In this document: in pieces, positions 25,126-34,107 of the stretch | Numbering within the stretch: the first letter of the stretch is position 1 | Layout: each line of letters starts with the position of its first letter | Assembly (NCBI GenBank): GCA_020631155.1 | Contig: JAHDHV010000002.1 | Location: forward strand, 1 to 61,674 | Direction: 5' to 3' | DNA from: Bacteroidota bacterium | GTDB taxonomy: Bacteria; Bacteroidota; Bacteroidia; Chitinophagales; UBA2359 | Length of the DNA stretch: 61,674 nt | Notes under the pieces: model-generated | What the model saw: the letters and a program-made list of their open reading frames with translations, nothing else | Database searches by the model: none | Told to the model about the DNA's origin: nothing | Position numbers and translations under genes: made by a program

Positions 25126-25155
25126 TGTAGAGACGCGATTAATCGTGTCTGTACG
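25126..25155. repeat. AGACGCGATTAATCGTGTCT palindrome
   Basis: TGTAGAGACGCGATTAATCG is followed by TGTCTGTACG, a near-perfect inverted repeat of the GTAGAGAC family, just upstream of the protease start. ATTATTGATTAATCATTCACG follows. Its position before a minus-strand gene suggests a leader hairpin. Confidence 0.6.
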
Positions 25156-25324
25156 TGAATTATTGATTAATCATTCACGGTTGCACGATATTTATATAAA
25201 GGAAAAAAGGGCGAAATATTTTAGTGTAATAAGAATTGCTTTGTTTTGTTGAAGGTTTTTGGTGGAAATAAGCTGTATGCAAGCCTAGTAGAGAAAATTC
25301 ATGAATTTTCATTATGGCTAGATG

Positions 25325-25363
25325 AAAAAAAAAAGTGAACTTGCACTCTGGCAAATTCACTTT
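25325..25363 (-). terminator. Rho-independent terminator of the peroxidase gene
   Basis: On the minus strand GTGAATTTGC, loop CAGAGT, GCAAGTTCAC, then ten T residues. It lies 140 bp beyond the stop of the di-heme peroxidase gene, after the family D repeat. Confidence 0.85.
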
Positions 25364-25401
25364 CCATAAATTTTTACATTAAAAAAAACAAAAATAGATT
25401 T

Positions 25402-25508
25402 TTTAAGTGTCAAGCACTAATTAATTGTGCATAACTTTGTCTTAAAGTATTGACCTTCATTGCTTTAATCAAACAAAGAGTCTCGTTTAATTATTGTGTA
25501 GTACTTAT
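25402..25508 (-). repeat. Dispersed repeat family D, copy 1
   Basis: About 107 bp, minus-strand orientation: starts AATAAGTACTACACAATAAT, then TAAAC…CTTTGTTTGATTAAA, ATGAAGGTCAATACTTTAA, ending TTAATTAGTGCTTGACACTT. It matches 33919-34024 and 61348-61453 along nearly the whole length. Its first bases supply the TAA stop codon of the peroxidase gene. The inner palindromes AGTGnCAAGCACT and TTGTGCACAA can form small hairpins. Confidence 0.85.
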
Positions 25509-26719
25509 TGAAAAGGATTAGAGAATTTTTGATCTTTGATAAAATGCTCATCTGTAAGGGTATGTAAGAAAGCAATCAAGGCTTCTTTTTCTAAATTAGT
25601 CAAACCAAGTTGCTGCGGTAGACCATTGGCCCCTTTGAATTTGCTATCCAAATTTTCATGTGGACGAATGTTGCTGTCGTAATGGTCAATGACTTCCATT
25701 AAATTGGCGAAACGCCCGTCGTGCATATAGGGTGCGGTGAGTGCGATGTTTCGCAAGCTTGGTATACGGAACTGACCTCTACCCATTCCCTCATCGGCAT
25801 AATCTAGGTCTAAACCGATATTGGTTGTGCCTCGTGTATTTCTATATCCATCCAACTCATCGAATGGGATATTATCCATATCGCCAATGATTATATTATC
25901 AAAGCTAGAGAAGCTATTTGCTCTGTTAGGCGCAGCAAAATTTGCTCCTCTATGACAACTAGCACATTGTAGCCGTTGACTAAAAAAAAGTTCTCTCCCC
26001 AATTGCTCTTTGGGAGTAAAATCAGCAAAATTGTTTTGCAGTCCTCTATCAAATGGACTATCATAAGACAACATAGAACGCAGGAATTGTGATAAGGCAT
26101 CGCCAATTCGGTCTGTTGTAATTGCGTTAGTACCAAAAGCCTTTTCAAATAACGCTGGATAGTAGTCAACCGCAGTTAACTTTAGGGGTAATTTATCTAA
26201 AGATTCCATACCCATTTCTATATGGTTCTGAACAGGTTCTAAAACAAGGTCTTGGATAGAATGAACGCGAGAATCCCAGAATAATTCCTCATTTAACACA
26301 GGATTAGCAATGCTCATACTGTTGCGTTTGGTCATTTTGCCTTTAAAGCCCTCGCTAAATACTTTACCATCGGCAAAGGCACGCGATTGATGATGACAAG
26401 AGCCACAAGCAACTCGATTGTTCAATGATAGTTGTGGATCATAGAATAATACACGGCCAAGTGTTGCACCATCATCGGTAATGTTTAACGCTTGTTCGGG
26501 TGCATTATTAGAGTTGTTTTCCTGAAAGGTCATGTCCTCATGATTAGAGCGCAACTCCTGCTTAAAGTGATTGGGTAAATCTTGGGGGGTATAGTGAAAT
26601 GGCACATCTGGCAATTGTAAGGTCAATGCTTGTAATGAACCTATATCTTCTTTTTGGCATCCCCACATACATAGGATAATGCCTAATAAAATACTACTGC
26701 TTGCTATAATTTTTTTCAT
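25505..26719 (-). CDS. Di-heme cytochrome c peroxidase lipoprotein (MauG/CcpA family)
   Basis: A 404-aa lipoprotein (signal 1-20, Cys21 in LCMWGCQKED). Two covalent heme sites: CGSCHH (Cys105, Cys108, His109) and CASCHR (Cys252, Cys255, His256), the layout of bacterial di-heme peroxidases and MauG-like enzymes, about 150 residues apart. Conserved context includes LGRVLFYDPQLSLNNRVACGSCH, RNSMSIANPVLNEELFWDSR, LGRELFFSQRLQCASCHRGANF and IPSLRNIALTAPYMHDGRF. It reduces H2O2 with electrons from a periplasmic donor, or modifies a substrate oxidatively; which one is open. It is monocistronic, ends in repeat D, and has a terminator at 25325-25363. Confidence 0.92.
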   Translation of the reverse strand: MKKIIASSSILLGIILCMWGCQKEDIGSLQALTLQLPDVPFHYTPQDLPNHFKQELRSNHEDMTFQENNSNNAPEQALNITDDGATLGRVLFYDPQLSLNNRVACGSCHHQSRAFADGKVFSEGFKGKMTKRNSMSIANPVLNEELFWDSRVHSIQDLVLEPVQNHIEMGMESLDKLPLKLTAVDYYPALFEKAFGTNAITTDRIGDALSQFLRSMLSYDSPFDRGLQNNFADFTPKEQLGRELFFSQRLQCASCHRGANFAAPNRANSFSSFDNIIIGDMDNIPFDELDGYRNTRGTTNIGLDLDYADEGMGRGQFRIPSLRNIALTAPYMHDGRFANLMEVIDHYDSNIRPHENLDSKFKGANGLPQQLGLTNLEKEALIAFLHTLTDEHFIKDQKFSNPFQ

Positions 26720-26753
26720 GATTGGATATAGTTTGAAGCACAGAGGAATATTT

Positions 26754-26810
26754 GAGTTTGGAAGGTTACAAAATTACAAGATTTTAAAGTTTTTATTAAT
26801 AAGCTTTAAA
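26754..26810 (+). repeat. Dispersed repeat family F, copy 2
   Basis: GAGTTTGGAAGGTTACAAAA, TTACAAGATTTTAAAG and a tail ATAAGCTTTAAA. It aligns with 57737-57796 and with the reverse of 6242-6302. It lies just upstream of the peroxidase start, in the leader region. Confidence 0.6.
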
Positions 26811-26895
26811 GCCAATGTTCTTTCTTTTCCTAATCAAAACTCAATGAAGTTATTATTATTTTAATCAATAAAATAAAAAGTGAACTTAATTCTAA

Positions 26896-27240
26896 CTTGA
26901 CAATGGTATATTAAGGATATACTTGATATTACTCCTAATACTTTAATTTTAAAATTGCTTTTTAGCTATTTAGACTTTTAGATATTTAGCTGTTAGAAAT
27001 CAAAAACTGAGAACAATTTATTAAATGGTAATTCTTATTTATTTTATTGATTATTAGCTTTTTACAAGAGCTATAACAGCTAAAATATTCGTCACACAAA
27101 TAATCCTAAAAAGGAAATAACTATAAGAAAAAACGCCTAATCACGAATCACTAATCTACGAATCAACGTTTTCAACAATACTCATTTAGTTAAATCAATA
27201 CTTTTAAATTGAAAGAAAAGTCTAATGTACCATTGTCAAG
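26896..27240. mobile_element. Element with CTTGACAATGG inverted termini
   Basis: A 345-bp non-coding unit starting CTTGACAATGGTATATTA and ending TAATGTACCATTGTCAAG, so the 13-bp ends are inverted copies. CTAA flanks both sides (26892-26895 and 27241-27244), a possible 4-bp target duplication. Inside are an AGC-type array, a family C segment (about 27060-27165, reversed) and ATTCGTGATTAG motifs. A second copy, in opposite orientation and longer, is at 52928-53359. It has no transposase and would be moved in trans if mobile. Confidence 0.6.
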
Positions 27241-27377
27241 CTAAACTCTAAAGGAATAATAACTTTATACAAGATACACTATTTATGCTAGATAGTCAAG
27301 AAAAATTTTACTTTTAACAAATAATTGGTTTAGGTTTGGTAGAGGTGATTCATGTAAAGACGATTCAGGAATCGTTA

Positions 27378-27983
27378 CTACTTTTTGGGTAAACTAACGT
27401 TAAAATAAACCGAAACAGGTGGTATGACTTGTGTAAAAAAGCCAGAGTTTCCACTAGCACCTGTTACCCATGTAGCTTCTGTAGACAAACTAATGTACTC
27501 TGAAAATAAATATTCAAAGCCTAAGGAAAACCCAATGCCGATGCCAAAATCATCGGAGTTATTGTTAATGGAAGGCGTATTGAAACTACCTCCAAATACC
27601 ACAAGGTCAACACCTCTACTGTATCGCCATTTGGAGTTAACCTTCCGCATTCTTTCCCAGCCAATTTTAATATTTAGGTGAGAGTCATCCTCAATTTCAT
27701 CATTAATATTCATGCCTATAGCTGCTCTAAAACCTCGCCCTCTTTTGCCAATTTTTTTGTAAAAAAAGTTATAAGGCCCTGTTCGGATACTACTCCTGTT
27801 TAGTGGAATTAATTGTACCAATAGAGGAGTTATATTCATACTGAACTGTTTAAAACCTTTTGGACCAAAAGGGTGCTGATGTTCTTGTGCTTGTGTTATA
27901 GTGGAATGAAATAACAGACAACAAGCGCAACATAAAGCCAGTAGGTATGTATTTGATTTTGAAAATAGTATGTTTATAGTCAT
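27378..27983 (-). CDS. Outer-membrane protein, paralogue of the upstream gene
   Basis: A 201-aa secreted protein (signal peptide about 12-33, cleavage near TQAQ). Beta-strand pattern with KIGWERMRKVNSKWRYSRGVDLVVFGGSF and GIGIGFSLGFEYLFSEYISLSTEATW suggests a barrel; it ends VYFNVSLPKK. The product of the preceding gene has the corresponding blocks KAGYEWRQQLHKRWTTYFGVDVLTAY and YSLGAGPVYGVLFDI, so the two are probably diverged paralogues. The start is at the Met of MTINILFSK (27981-27983); a longer reading would run into the upstream gene. It is 11 bp downstream of that gene, so they form an operon. Function unknown. Confidence 0.6.
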   Translation of the reverse strand: MTINILFSKSNTYLLALCCACCLLFHSTITQAQEHQHPFGPKGFKQFSMNITPLLVQLIPLNRSSIRTGPYNFFYKKIGKRGRGFRAAIGMNINDEIEDDSHLNIKIGWERMRKVNSKWRYSRGVDLVVFGGSFNTPSINNNSDDFGIGIGFSLGFEYLFSEYISLSTEATWVTGASGNSGFFTQVIPPVSVYFNVSLPKK

Positions 27984-27994
27984 GTATTTAGTTT

Positions 27995-28714
27995 TTAAAA
28001 TCGCACATACAAATATAACCATTTAGGCACAGTAATGCTTGCTGTTTGATGCCAACTACTATCTTCTCTATCAAATAAACTGGTAAGAGAGAACTCTTCT
28101 TTTTCTACGCTATAGGTAGTAGTGGCATAAAAAGAGCCTTCAAAGCCCAAAAATAAGCGTTTGTTAATGTCAAATAAAACACCATAAACAGGGCCAGCAC
28201 CTAAGCTATAGTCTGTTTGTGAGATAGTAATGACTTCGTTAGACAGTCGCGTTTTATTTTCATCACGTTGATAAGCTGTCAATACATCTACACCAAAGTA
28301 AGTAGTCCATCTTTTATGCAATTGCTGTCGCCATTCGTAGCCTGCTTTCAGATGTACGGCATTTTCGGAAGATGTATTGGTATTGATGTTGAGTTCGTCA
28401 TCCTGTGATAATTTTACATCAAGGCCTAAGCCAAAACGCAAAGCCCTTTTTCTATTTTTTCCCACTATTTTAAACATAAAAGGAAAGTTGCCGGGATCAA
28501 TATCAAAAGAAGAGGAGCCTACAAAACTAGCTATAACTGTTGTAACATTTAAACCCAATTCGATCCGTTTATAATTAATAGTGCCTAATTTTTCATCAAC
28601 TATAATTTCTTCACCATCAAGAGCTATCTTGTCAGTTACAGTTGTACTATCTTCTTGTGCACATACTAGCTGTTCCACAGATAAAAAGAGAATAAGTAGT
28701 AGGAGCTGTTTCAT
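27995..28714 (-). CDS. Outer-membrane protein, first of paralogous pair
   Basis: A 239-aa secreted protein. The start is at the Met of MKQLLLLILFLSVEQLVCAQ, with cleavage after about residue 20; an upstream extension of 23 codons lacks signal character. Beta-rich: GTINYKRIELGLNVTTVIASFVG, LKAGYEWRQQLHKRWTTYFGVDV, SLGAGPVYGVLFDINKRLFLGFEGSFYA, ending PKWLYLYVRF with a terminal Phe typical of outer-membrane barrels. Cotranscribed with its paralogue (11-bp gap). No specific family recognised. Confidence 0.6.
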   Translation of the reverse strand: MKQLLLLILFLSVEQLVCAQEDSTTVTDKIALDGEEIIVDEKLGTINYKRIELGLNVTTVIASFVGSSSFDIDPGNFPFMFKIVGKNRKRALRFGLGLDVKLSQDDELNINTNTSSENAVHLKAGYEWRQQLHKRWTTYFGVDVLTAYQRDENKTRLSNEVITISQTDYSLGAGPVYGVLFDINKRLFLGFEGSFYATTTYSVEKEEFSLTSLFDREDSSWHQTASITVPKWLYLYVRF

Positions 28715-28799
28715 ATGATTTTCTATTATAATAAACTCATTAACGTAGCTTTTGCTGAAAGTGTTGCTTTTGTGGACATTCAATTAACTATGTATTTGC

Positions 28800-29630
28800 C
28801 TAAATAAAATAATCAGGCATCAACTGTGAATCAGGAATATTCGGATCAAATTTGTAATGACTTAAATCGGTGATGCCTTCGGTGGCAAGCACATCATCAT
28901 CAATGAAAAAATTGCCTGTACAGCTTTTGCTATCTTTTGTAAGAATATAATAAGCAGCATCTCCCATAATTTCGGGTTTTCTACAAGTTTTCATCACCTG
29001 ATCGCCGCCAAGCAAATTTTTAATAGCGGCGGTTGCAATGCCTGTTCTTGGCCAAAGTGCATTAAAAGCAATACCTTGTTTGCGAAACTCTCCTGCCATA
29101 CCCAAAACGCACATACTCATCCCAAATTTTGCCATTGTATAAGCCACATGTCCTTTAAACCAACGTTCTTCCATATTTAAAGGTGGAGATAGATTTAATA
29201 CATGTGGATTTTCTGATTTTAATAAATGAGGAATACATAACTTAGAAGTTAAATAAGTGCCTCTAGTGTTGATGTGATGCATTAAATCGTAACGTTTCAT
29301 ACTGGTTTGTAGGGTGCCAGTTAGCTGAATCGCACTAGCATTATTTACCACTATATCAATTCCGCCAAAGGTTTCAATGGTTTTGTCTACTGCGTTTTGT
29401 ACCAATTCTTCGGAGCGAATGTCTACCACGACAGGAAGAGCTTTGCCACCTGCTGCCTCCATTTCTTCGGCGGCAGTGTAGATAGTGCCCGGTAATTTTG
29501 GATGTGGTTCAGCAGTTTTAGCAGCAATCACAATGTTTGCTCCTTCTTGTGCCAATCGTAAACCAATTGCTTTGCCAATACCTCGACTTGCGCCTGTTAT
29601 AAAAGCGGTTTTTCCTTTTAATGTACTCAT
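28800..29630 (-). CDS. SDR oxidoreductase, HSDL2-like
   Basis: A 276-aa classical short-chain dehydrogenase/reductase. Cofactor motif TGASRGIG (12-19), NNAS (96-99), catalytic Asn121, Ser148 (LNLSPPL), Tyr164 and Lys168 (YTMAK). The long insert EPHPKLPGTIYTAAEEMEAAGGKALPVVVDIR and the SPP around the catalytic Ser are typical of the hydroxysteroid dehydrogenase-like protein 2 (HSDL2) subgroup, which lacks the SCP2 domain here. NAD(P)-dependent; substrate unknown, probably a lipid or hydroxyacyl compound. It is upstream of the two barrel genes on the same strand (85-bp gap) but functional linkage is unclear. Confidence 0.85.
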   Translation of the reverse strand: MSTLKGKTAFITGASRGIGKAIGLRLAQEGANIVIAAKTAEPHPKLPGTIYTAAEEMEAAGGKALPVVVDIRSEELVQNAVDKTIETFGGIDIVVNNASAIQLTGTLQTSMKRYDLMHHINTRGTYLTSKLCIPHLLKSENPHVLNLSPPLNMEERWFKGHVAYTMAKFGMSMCVLGMAGEFRKQGIAFNALWPRTGIATAAIKNLLGGDQVMKTCRKPEIMGDAAYYILTKDSKSCTGNFFIDDDVLATEGITDLSHYKFDPNIPDSQLMPDYFI

Positions 29631-29751
29631 ATATTTTTTTTGTTGGTTATAAAGTTTTGAAATTGTGGGTTTGGAGATTGTGAGCTTTGAGGCTGCGAGT
29701 TACTAATGTATTCAATAACTCAAAACTCAACAATTCGTAATTAAAAACGAT

Positions 29752-30021
29752 TGAGTGTGTTAAGGATTTAGGGAATAGCAAAATGTCATTCAAATGAACA
29801 GTGAGCATTTACTTTTCCCAAAAATAAAATATCCTTTTTTTATTGGTTTTGAAGGGCGACCTTGAAAGTTTTTGCGTTAAGCGCGAAAAAGTTTCACCGT
29901 CTTGATTTTTTTTCTCTTTTTTATCAAGCAAAAAGAAAAAACCCTAGATAATCCCGACACTTTTTAAATTAAGGGGAATAGGTATTTATTATACGATTTC
30001 CCTCTTTTTTTGACACACTCA
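29752..30021. mobile_element. MITE-like element with 7-bp target duplication
   Basis: A 270-bp non-coding element. Left end TGAGTGTGTTAAGG, right end TTTTTGACACACTCA: inverted termini TGAGTGTGTyAA. The flanks are AAACGAT on both sides (29745-29751 and 30022-30028), a perfect 7-bp duplication. Internal landmarks are GATTTAGGGAATA, CTTGAAAGTTTTTGCG, GCGAAAAAGTTTCACCG, a CTTGATTTTT…ATCAAG stem and ATACGATTTCCCTC. A longer copy is at 55597-56027; cut copies lie at both window ends. It has no coding capacity. Confidence 0.88.
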
Positions 30022-30213
30022 AAACGATTCGTAATTCGTAATTGATAATTCGTAATTTCTAATACCATCGCAAAATAACTTTTTTTAAGGAAAAAAGAAT
30101 ACACAATCTTTTTTTATCAAGATAAATAGGGAGCTTTTTTTGACAAAAAACAAAGTATAGCCTTTTTAGAAAAATAATTTTTATGTTTTAGTAATTGATA
30201 ATCAATTTTTAGT

Positions 30214-30375
30214 ATGTTTCAAATACCGTACTTATCAACCAAACAGTTTGTGTTTACTTTGATAGGTCGTGGATTCGTGATTAGTAGATTAGTGATTCGG
30301 GCAAATTGATTGATCGCAATTATTTTTAAGTGACTTGTGTAACGACAGCTTTAGCTGTTAAAGTTCTTATAAATA
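30214..30375 (+). repeat. Dispersed repeat family C, copy 1
   Basis: ATGTTTCAAATACCGTACTT, ACAGTTTGTGTTTACTTTGA, GATTCGTGATTAGTAGATT, then GTGTAACGACAGCTTTAGCT. It aligns with 37697-37870 and 61459-61621. The GACAGC-TTTA-GCTGTT hairpin corresponds to GACGGC-TTTA-GCCGTC in the last copy (compensatory G-C to A-T). An AGCCAAAA array (30455-30495) and AAAGTGTTAAGA follow, as they do after the 37697 copy. Confidence 0.75.
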
Positions 30376-30808
30376 ATTAATAATCAAAAATTGATAGCTA
30401 CAATAAAGTTCAAAAAATAATTTCCAATTTCTGCTCTCTAATCGCTAATTTCTAAAAAGCTAAATAGCCAAAAGTCTAAATAGCTAAAAGGCAATCTCAC
30501 AACCAAAGTGTTAAGAAGAAAATGAAACATACCCATTTTTCAATAAAAAAAAATAAGCAAAATTAAATAAACTAAAAAATTTACAAACTCAATTTTACAT
30601 AATTGCCCTGTTCTCTGTTTGCCCTTATCTTTGAGGATGTCAGGTAATAGCTAATGCAGTTTAGTAGAAGGAGATTCTAAGTTCAAAAGCATCAAAAAAC
30701 AAACATAATATCCTGTTTTCCGTATATCTTTTTTTAGATGCTGTAAAAAATAATATTTTCCCCACCACCTACACAAACAACGTATCCACTTAGCTCATAG
30801 AAAGAAAC

Positions 30809-30930
30809 ATTTTAAGTGCCAAAGCACTATTGAATTATGCACTATTTTAATGTAAAGTATTGATAACCAATGCTAATTTAAAAAAGTGCCGTTTCATCGT
30901 GCCTACTATTGTAGCATTATTTGAGTACTT
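30809..30930 (-). repeat. Dispersed repeat family D, diverged copy
   Basis: AAGTGCCAAAGCACTATTGA, ATTATGCACTATTTTAATGT, AAAGTATTGATAACCAATGC and a terminal GAGTACTTAC line up with family D in minus orientation, with many substitutions. It lies about 40 bp before the beta-helix lipoprotein gene. Confidence 0.5.
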
Positions 30931-30971
30931 ACAACACCCATTTTTCAATCAATCACTAAAAAATTAAACTA

Positions 30972-32174
30972 ATGAAATCCAACATTCAAAACTTAACCCT
31001 ATTTGCCCTTATTTGTGCATTAGGAATTTTCTCCAGTTGTCAAAAAGAAACACCACTACCTACCAGCTTAGGTTGCGACATTGATTCGGATTTAGTTTTA
31101 ACTAATAATCTTGATGCTGCCGTAGATTATACGGTAGATTGTACTGTTCAGGTTAATGGGCAAATGACCATAGAAGCAGGAACAGTGATTGAGTTTGCCA
31201 ATGATGCAGGTTTTGAATTTACAGACGAAAGCAGCTCTGGAATTATTGTAAATGGAACGGCTGATAATCCCGTAATTATGCGTGGAACGTCCTCAGCATC
31301 AGGCTCTTGGAAAGGCATTTACATTAAAAACATCAACCCACTCAACGAATTAAACTACCTCACTATTTCGGGAGCAGGCAGCAGTTCCTTCAACGGTTTG
31401 GACATTAAGGCAGGTATTAGAGTGGGTAATGTAACTGCTCCGGGGAAGGTAAAAATACAAAATTGCACCATTGAGAACAGTGTTGGTGATGGCATTTATG
31501 TTTCTGCATATTCGGATGACAATGCGATAGACGGTTTTTCTAACAATATGATTCGCAACTGCACCAACTATCCAGTCAACTTGGCGGTAACACATATCGG
31601 CAGCTTAGATGGAAATACTATGTATATGGGCAATGGAGTAGATAAAATTTATGTACACAAAGGCAATCGAAATGATTTATTAGGCGATCATGTATGGACA
31701 AGTCCGGGGATACCAATTTTGGTAAATGAAGATATTGAAGTAGGTTATTTTGAAAAAGCAGGTTCATTAACCATTAAAGAGGGGGTAGAACTGGAATTTC
31801 AAAGCGACCGTTCTTTGTATATTTCACAATGGGCTTATTTTATAGTGGAAGGAACAGCAGAAAATCCAGTGAAAATGGTAGGGGAAACCCCCGTTTTAGG
31901 GGCATGGAAAGGTATTTTCATTGTTTCTAATGATGCACGTAATAACATCAACCAAGCCATTATTGCACATGGCGGTAGTTCTTCACACAATGGACATGAT
32001 GTTAAAGCACTTATTCGCTTAGGAAATGTTGGTAGAGATGTTAAATTGGCAGTATCTAATAGTATTTTGTCGGATAGCGACTGCGTGTATAATCGTTATG
32101 TGGATAGCGATGTTCGCTTGGTGGAAAGTAATGTTAGCAAAGATAATTTCACTACTGAATATTGTGATTTTTAG
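30972..32174 (+). CDS. Surface lipoprotein with parallel beta-helix repeats
   Basis: A 400-aa lipoprotein (signal 1-22, lipobox IFSSC, Cys23, followed by QKETP). The mature part has two similar halves: about 55-195 (MTIEAGTVIEFANDAGFEF … GSWKGIYIKNINPLNELNYLTISGAGSSSFNG) and about 255-395 (LTIKEGVELEFQSDRSLYI … GAWKGIFIVSNDARNNINQAIIAHGGSSSHNG), each with the G-x-W-K-G-I turn and VNGTA(D/E)NPV turn of right-handed parallel beta-helices. Such proteins often bind or process polysaccharide, but no catalytic residues are evident. It is probably surface exposed. It is monocistronic with a strong terminator at 32222-32260. Confidence 0.75.
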   Translation: MKSNIQNLTLFALICALGIFSSCQKETPLPTSLGCDIDSDLVLTNNLDAAVDYTVDCTVQVNGQMTIEAGTVIEFANDAGFEFTDESSSGIIVNGTADNPVIMRGTSSASGSWKGIYIKNINPLNELNYLTISGAGSSSFNGLDIKAGIRVGNVTAPGKVKIQNCTIENSVGDGIYVSAYSDDNAIDGFSNNMIRNCTNYPVNLAVTHIGSLDGNTMYMGNGVDKIYVHKGNRNDLLGDHVWTSPGIPILVNEDIEVGYFEKAGSLTIKEGVELEFQSDRSLYISQWAYFIVEGTAENPVKMVGETPVLGAWKGIFIVSNDARNNINQAIIAHGGSSSHNGHDVKALIRLGNVGRDVKLAVSNSILSDSDCVYNRYVDSDVRLVESNVSKDNFTTEYCDF

Positions 32175-32221
32175 GGGGAGACGTAAGATTTAAGATATAA
32201 GACTTTTTTAGTCAAAAATTT

Positions 32222-32260
32222 AAAAAGCTCATTGACTTAGTAGAGTTGATGGGCTTTTTT
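32222..32260 (+). terminator. Rho-independent terminator of the beta-helix gene
   Basis: AAAAAGCTCATTGAC, loop TTAGTAGA, GTTGATGGGCTTTTTT: a 15-bp stem with three G-U pairs and a T-run, 48 bp after the stop codon. Confidence 0.8.
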
Positions 32261-32333
32261 ACATTTGAAATACTTGCTTTTCAACTCAAGACTTGAAAAA
32301 ACTTTTTTTTATTTAGGAAAAAAATAGTATAAG

Positions 32334-32632
32334 TAAGTAACTAGACAAAATTAAACAATCATTGAATTTCTCATAAATTGTTAATAGTGAGTTAATTATC
32401 TCACGTCTCACGTCTCACGTCTCACGTCTCACGTCTCATGTCTTAAATCTTAAATCTTAAATCTTAAATCTTAAATCTTAAATCTTATGTCTAGGTACTT
32501 AACTGAACTGAATTAAACAATACTTCAACTTATTATTGTAGATTACTTATGTCAGGCTTTTAATAAATAAAAGGTTATCTTAAATCTCCTGTCTCACGTC
32601 TCGTATCTAAAATCTCAAAACCAACAAAAAAT
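32334..32632. repeat. Leader region of pfkA with tandem TCTCACG / CTTAAAT arrays
   Basis: About 32334-32400 is a copy of the repeat also at 6051-6120 and 50029-50110 (GACAAAATTAAAC core). At 32400-32440 TCTCACG is repeated five times, then CTTAAAT about six times (to 32490), and a third short TCTCACGTCTCG run sits at 32588-32605, all before the pfkA ATG. Similar arrays occur near 4155-4185, 6310-6335, 38960-39012, 42765-42797 and 44102-44130. Confidence 0.7.
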
Positions 32633-33607
32633 ATGAAAAAAATAGCAGTCTTTACCTCTGGCGGCGATGCACCGGGTATGAACGCCTGTATTCGAGCGGT
32701 TGTTCGCAATGGCCTGTATCATGGAATACAAATAGTAGGCATCAAACGAGGCTATGAAGGCATGATTGACGGCGACTTTGAGGTGATGTCCTCTCGTTCA
32801 GTAAGCAACATCATTCATAGAGGAGGCACCATTTTAAAATCAGCTCGTAGTCAGCGATTTAGAACCGAAGAAGGAATGAAATATGCTTATCAAAACCTAA
32901 AAGCGGAACGCATTGATGGGGTGATAGCCATTGGTGGAGACGGTACTTTTAAAGGAGCAAAAGAGTTTTCGGACAAATTTGGCACCTCATTTATTGGCAT
33001 TGCAGGCACGATTGATAACGACTTATATGGAACAGACTATACGTTGGGCTACGACACAGCCATCAATACGGTGGTGGAGGCGATTGACAAAATTAGGGAT
33101 ACAGCACACTCGCACGACCGATTGTTTTTCATTGAAGTAATGGGGCGAGATGCGGGTTTTATTGCCCTAAATGCAGGCTTGGCAACGGGGGCAGAGGCGA
33201 TTTTAATTCCCGAAAGTGTAACTAACTTAGAGCAGTTGATCGAAAATTTAGAATATGGCTGGCGGCGCAAAAAAACGTCTAGCATTGTAATTGTCGCAGA
33301 AGGAGATGAGGCAGGCGGAGCATTTGAAATTGTGCAAAAAGTGAAACCCCATTTGTTGAATCACTATGATATTCGCGTAACCATACTTGGACATATACAA
33401 CGAGGAGGCGCGCCTACTTGCATGGATAGGGTACGCGCTAGTCGGATGGGGGTTGCTGCGGTAGATGCACTTTTGGCAGGCAGAAAGGGAGAAATGGTAG
33501 GCATTCAAAATAATCAAATTACTTTTACCCCACTTGAAAAAGCCGTCAAACACGCATTAGAGGTGAACGCCAACTTGTTAAAAATTGCTGAAATTTTAGC
33601 TTTGTAA
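32633..33607 (+). CDS. pfkA: 6-phosphofructokinase, ATP-type
   Basis: A 324-aa glycolytic enzyme phosphorylating fructose 6-phosphate, cytosolic. N-terminal TSGGDAPGMNACIRAVVR (8-25), IGGDGTFKG (100-108), GTIDND (125-130) with catalytic Asp128, FIEVMGRDAGFIAL, and ILGHIQRGGAPTCMDR. Gly104 and Gly125, which correspond to Gly104 and Gly124 of the E. coli enzyme, are the ATP-dependent signature; PPi-dependent enzymes carry Asp and Lys there. Length matches the bacterial type I family. It is transcribed alone, after a long repeat-rich leader (32334-32632), and 300 bp before a family D repeat. Confidence 0.96.
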   Translation: MKKIAVFTSGGDAPGMNACIRAVVRNGLYHGIQIVGIKRGYEGMIDGDFEVMSSRSVSNIIHRGGTILKSARSQRFRTEEGMKYAYQNLKAERIDGVIAIGGDGTFKGAKEFSDKFGTSFIGIAGTIDNDLYGTDYTLGYDTAINTVVEAIDKIRDTAHSHDRLFFIEVMGRDAGFIALNAGLATGAEAILIPESVTNLEQLIENLEYGWRRKKTSSIVIVAEGDEAGGAFEIVQKVKPHLLNHYDIRVTILGHIQRGGAPTCMDRVRASRMGVAAVDALLAGRKGEMVGIQNNQITFTPLEKAVKHALEVNANLLKIAEILAL

Positions 33608-33918
33608 AACTTTCAGAGCTTTTTTAGGGGAAAAATATCCACTTTTTTTGCCCTAAAATGGGTGTTTTTTTTGCCTTGCTGTAAACAATGGATAGTTGTA
33701 TTTTGGATTTTTATGCTATTCAAAGCATTGATAGTTAGTGTTTTATGGCGTTTGTGATTTTAGGTGCATAGCTCATTGAAGTTAAAAAGGGCTTTACTAT
33801 GTCCAAAAAATGTACTCATAATTATTGAGCAAAATGCTTTATACTTGTAATATCAAACAGAAATACTAAAGATGCCTAAAATTTCATAGCTTATGAAAAA
33901 TCCTTTTCTTTAAAAAAA

Positions 33919-34024
33919 TAAGTACTATACAATAATTAAACAGTACACTTTGTTTGATTAAAATAATGAAAGTCAATACTTTAGAACAAAATTGTGCACA
34001 ATTAATTAGTGCTTGGCACTTAAA
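33919..34024 (+). repeat. Dispersed repeat family D, copy 2
   Basis: AAGTACTATACAATAATTAA, ACACTTTGTTTGATTAAAAT, AATGAAAGTCAATACTTTAG, AACAAAATTGTGCACAATTA, ATTAGTGCTTGGCACTTAAA. It is near-identical to 61348-61453. Confidence 0.85.
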
Positions 34025-34107
34025 TATGAATGTTTTAGAAAAAAACATTCTTTTACAATGCTTTTTTTAGGCTAAAACACTAAGAACATCAAAGCATGTT
34101 CAACATC

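Noticed and set aside
32400-32490. TCTCACG/CTTAAAT tandem array as CRISPR or origin iterons
   Set aside because: Repeat units are only 7 bp without spacers; no replication initiator gene nearby.
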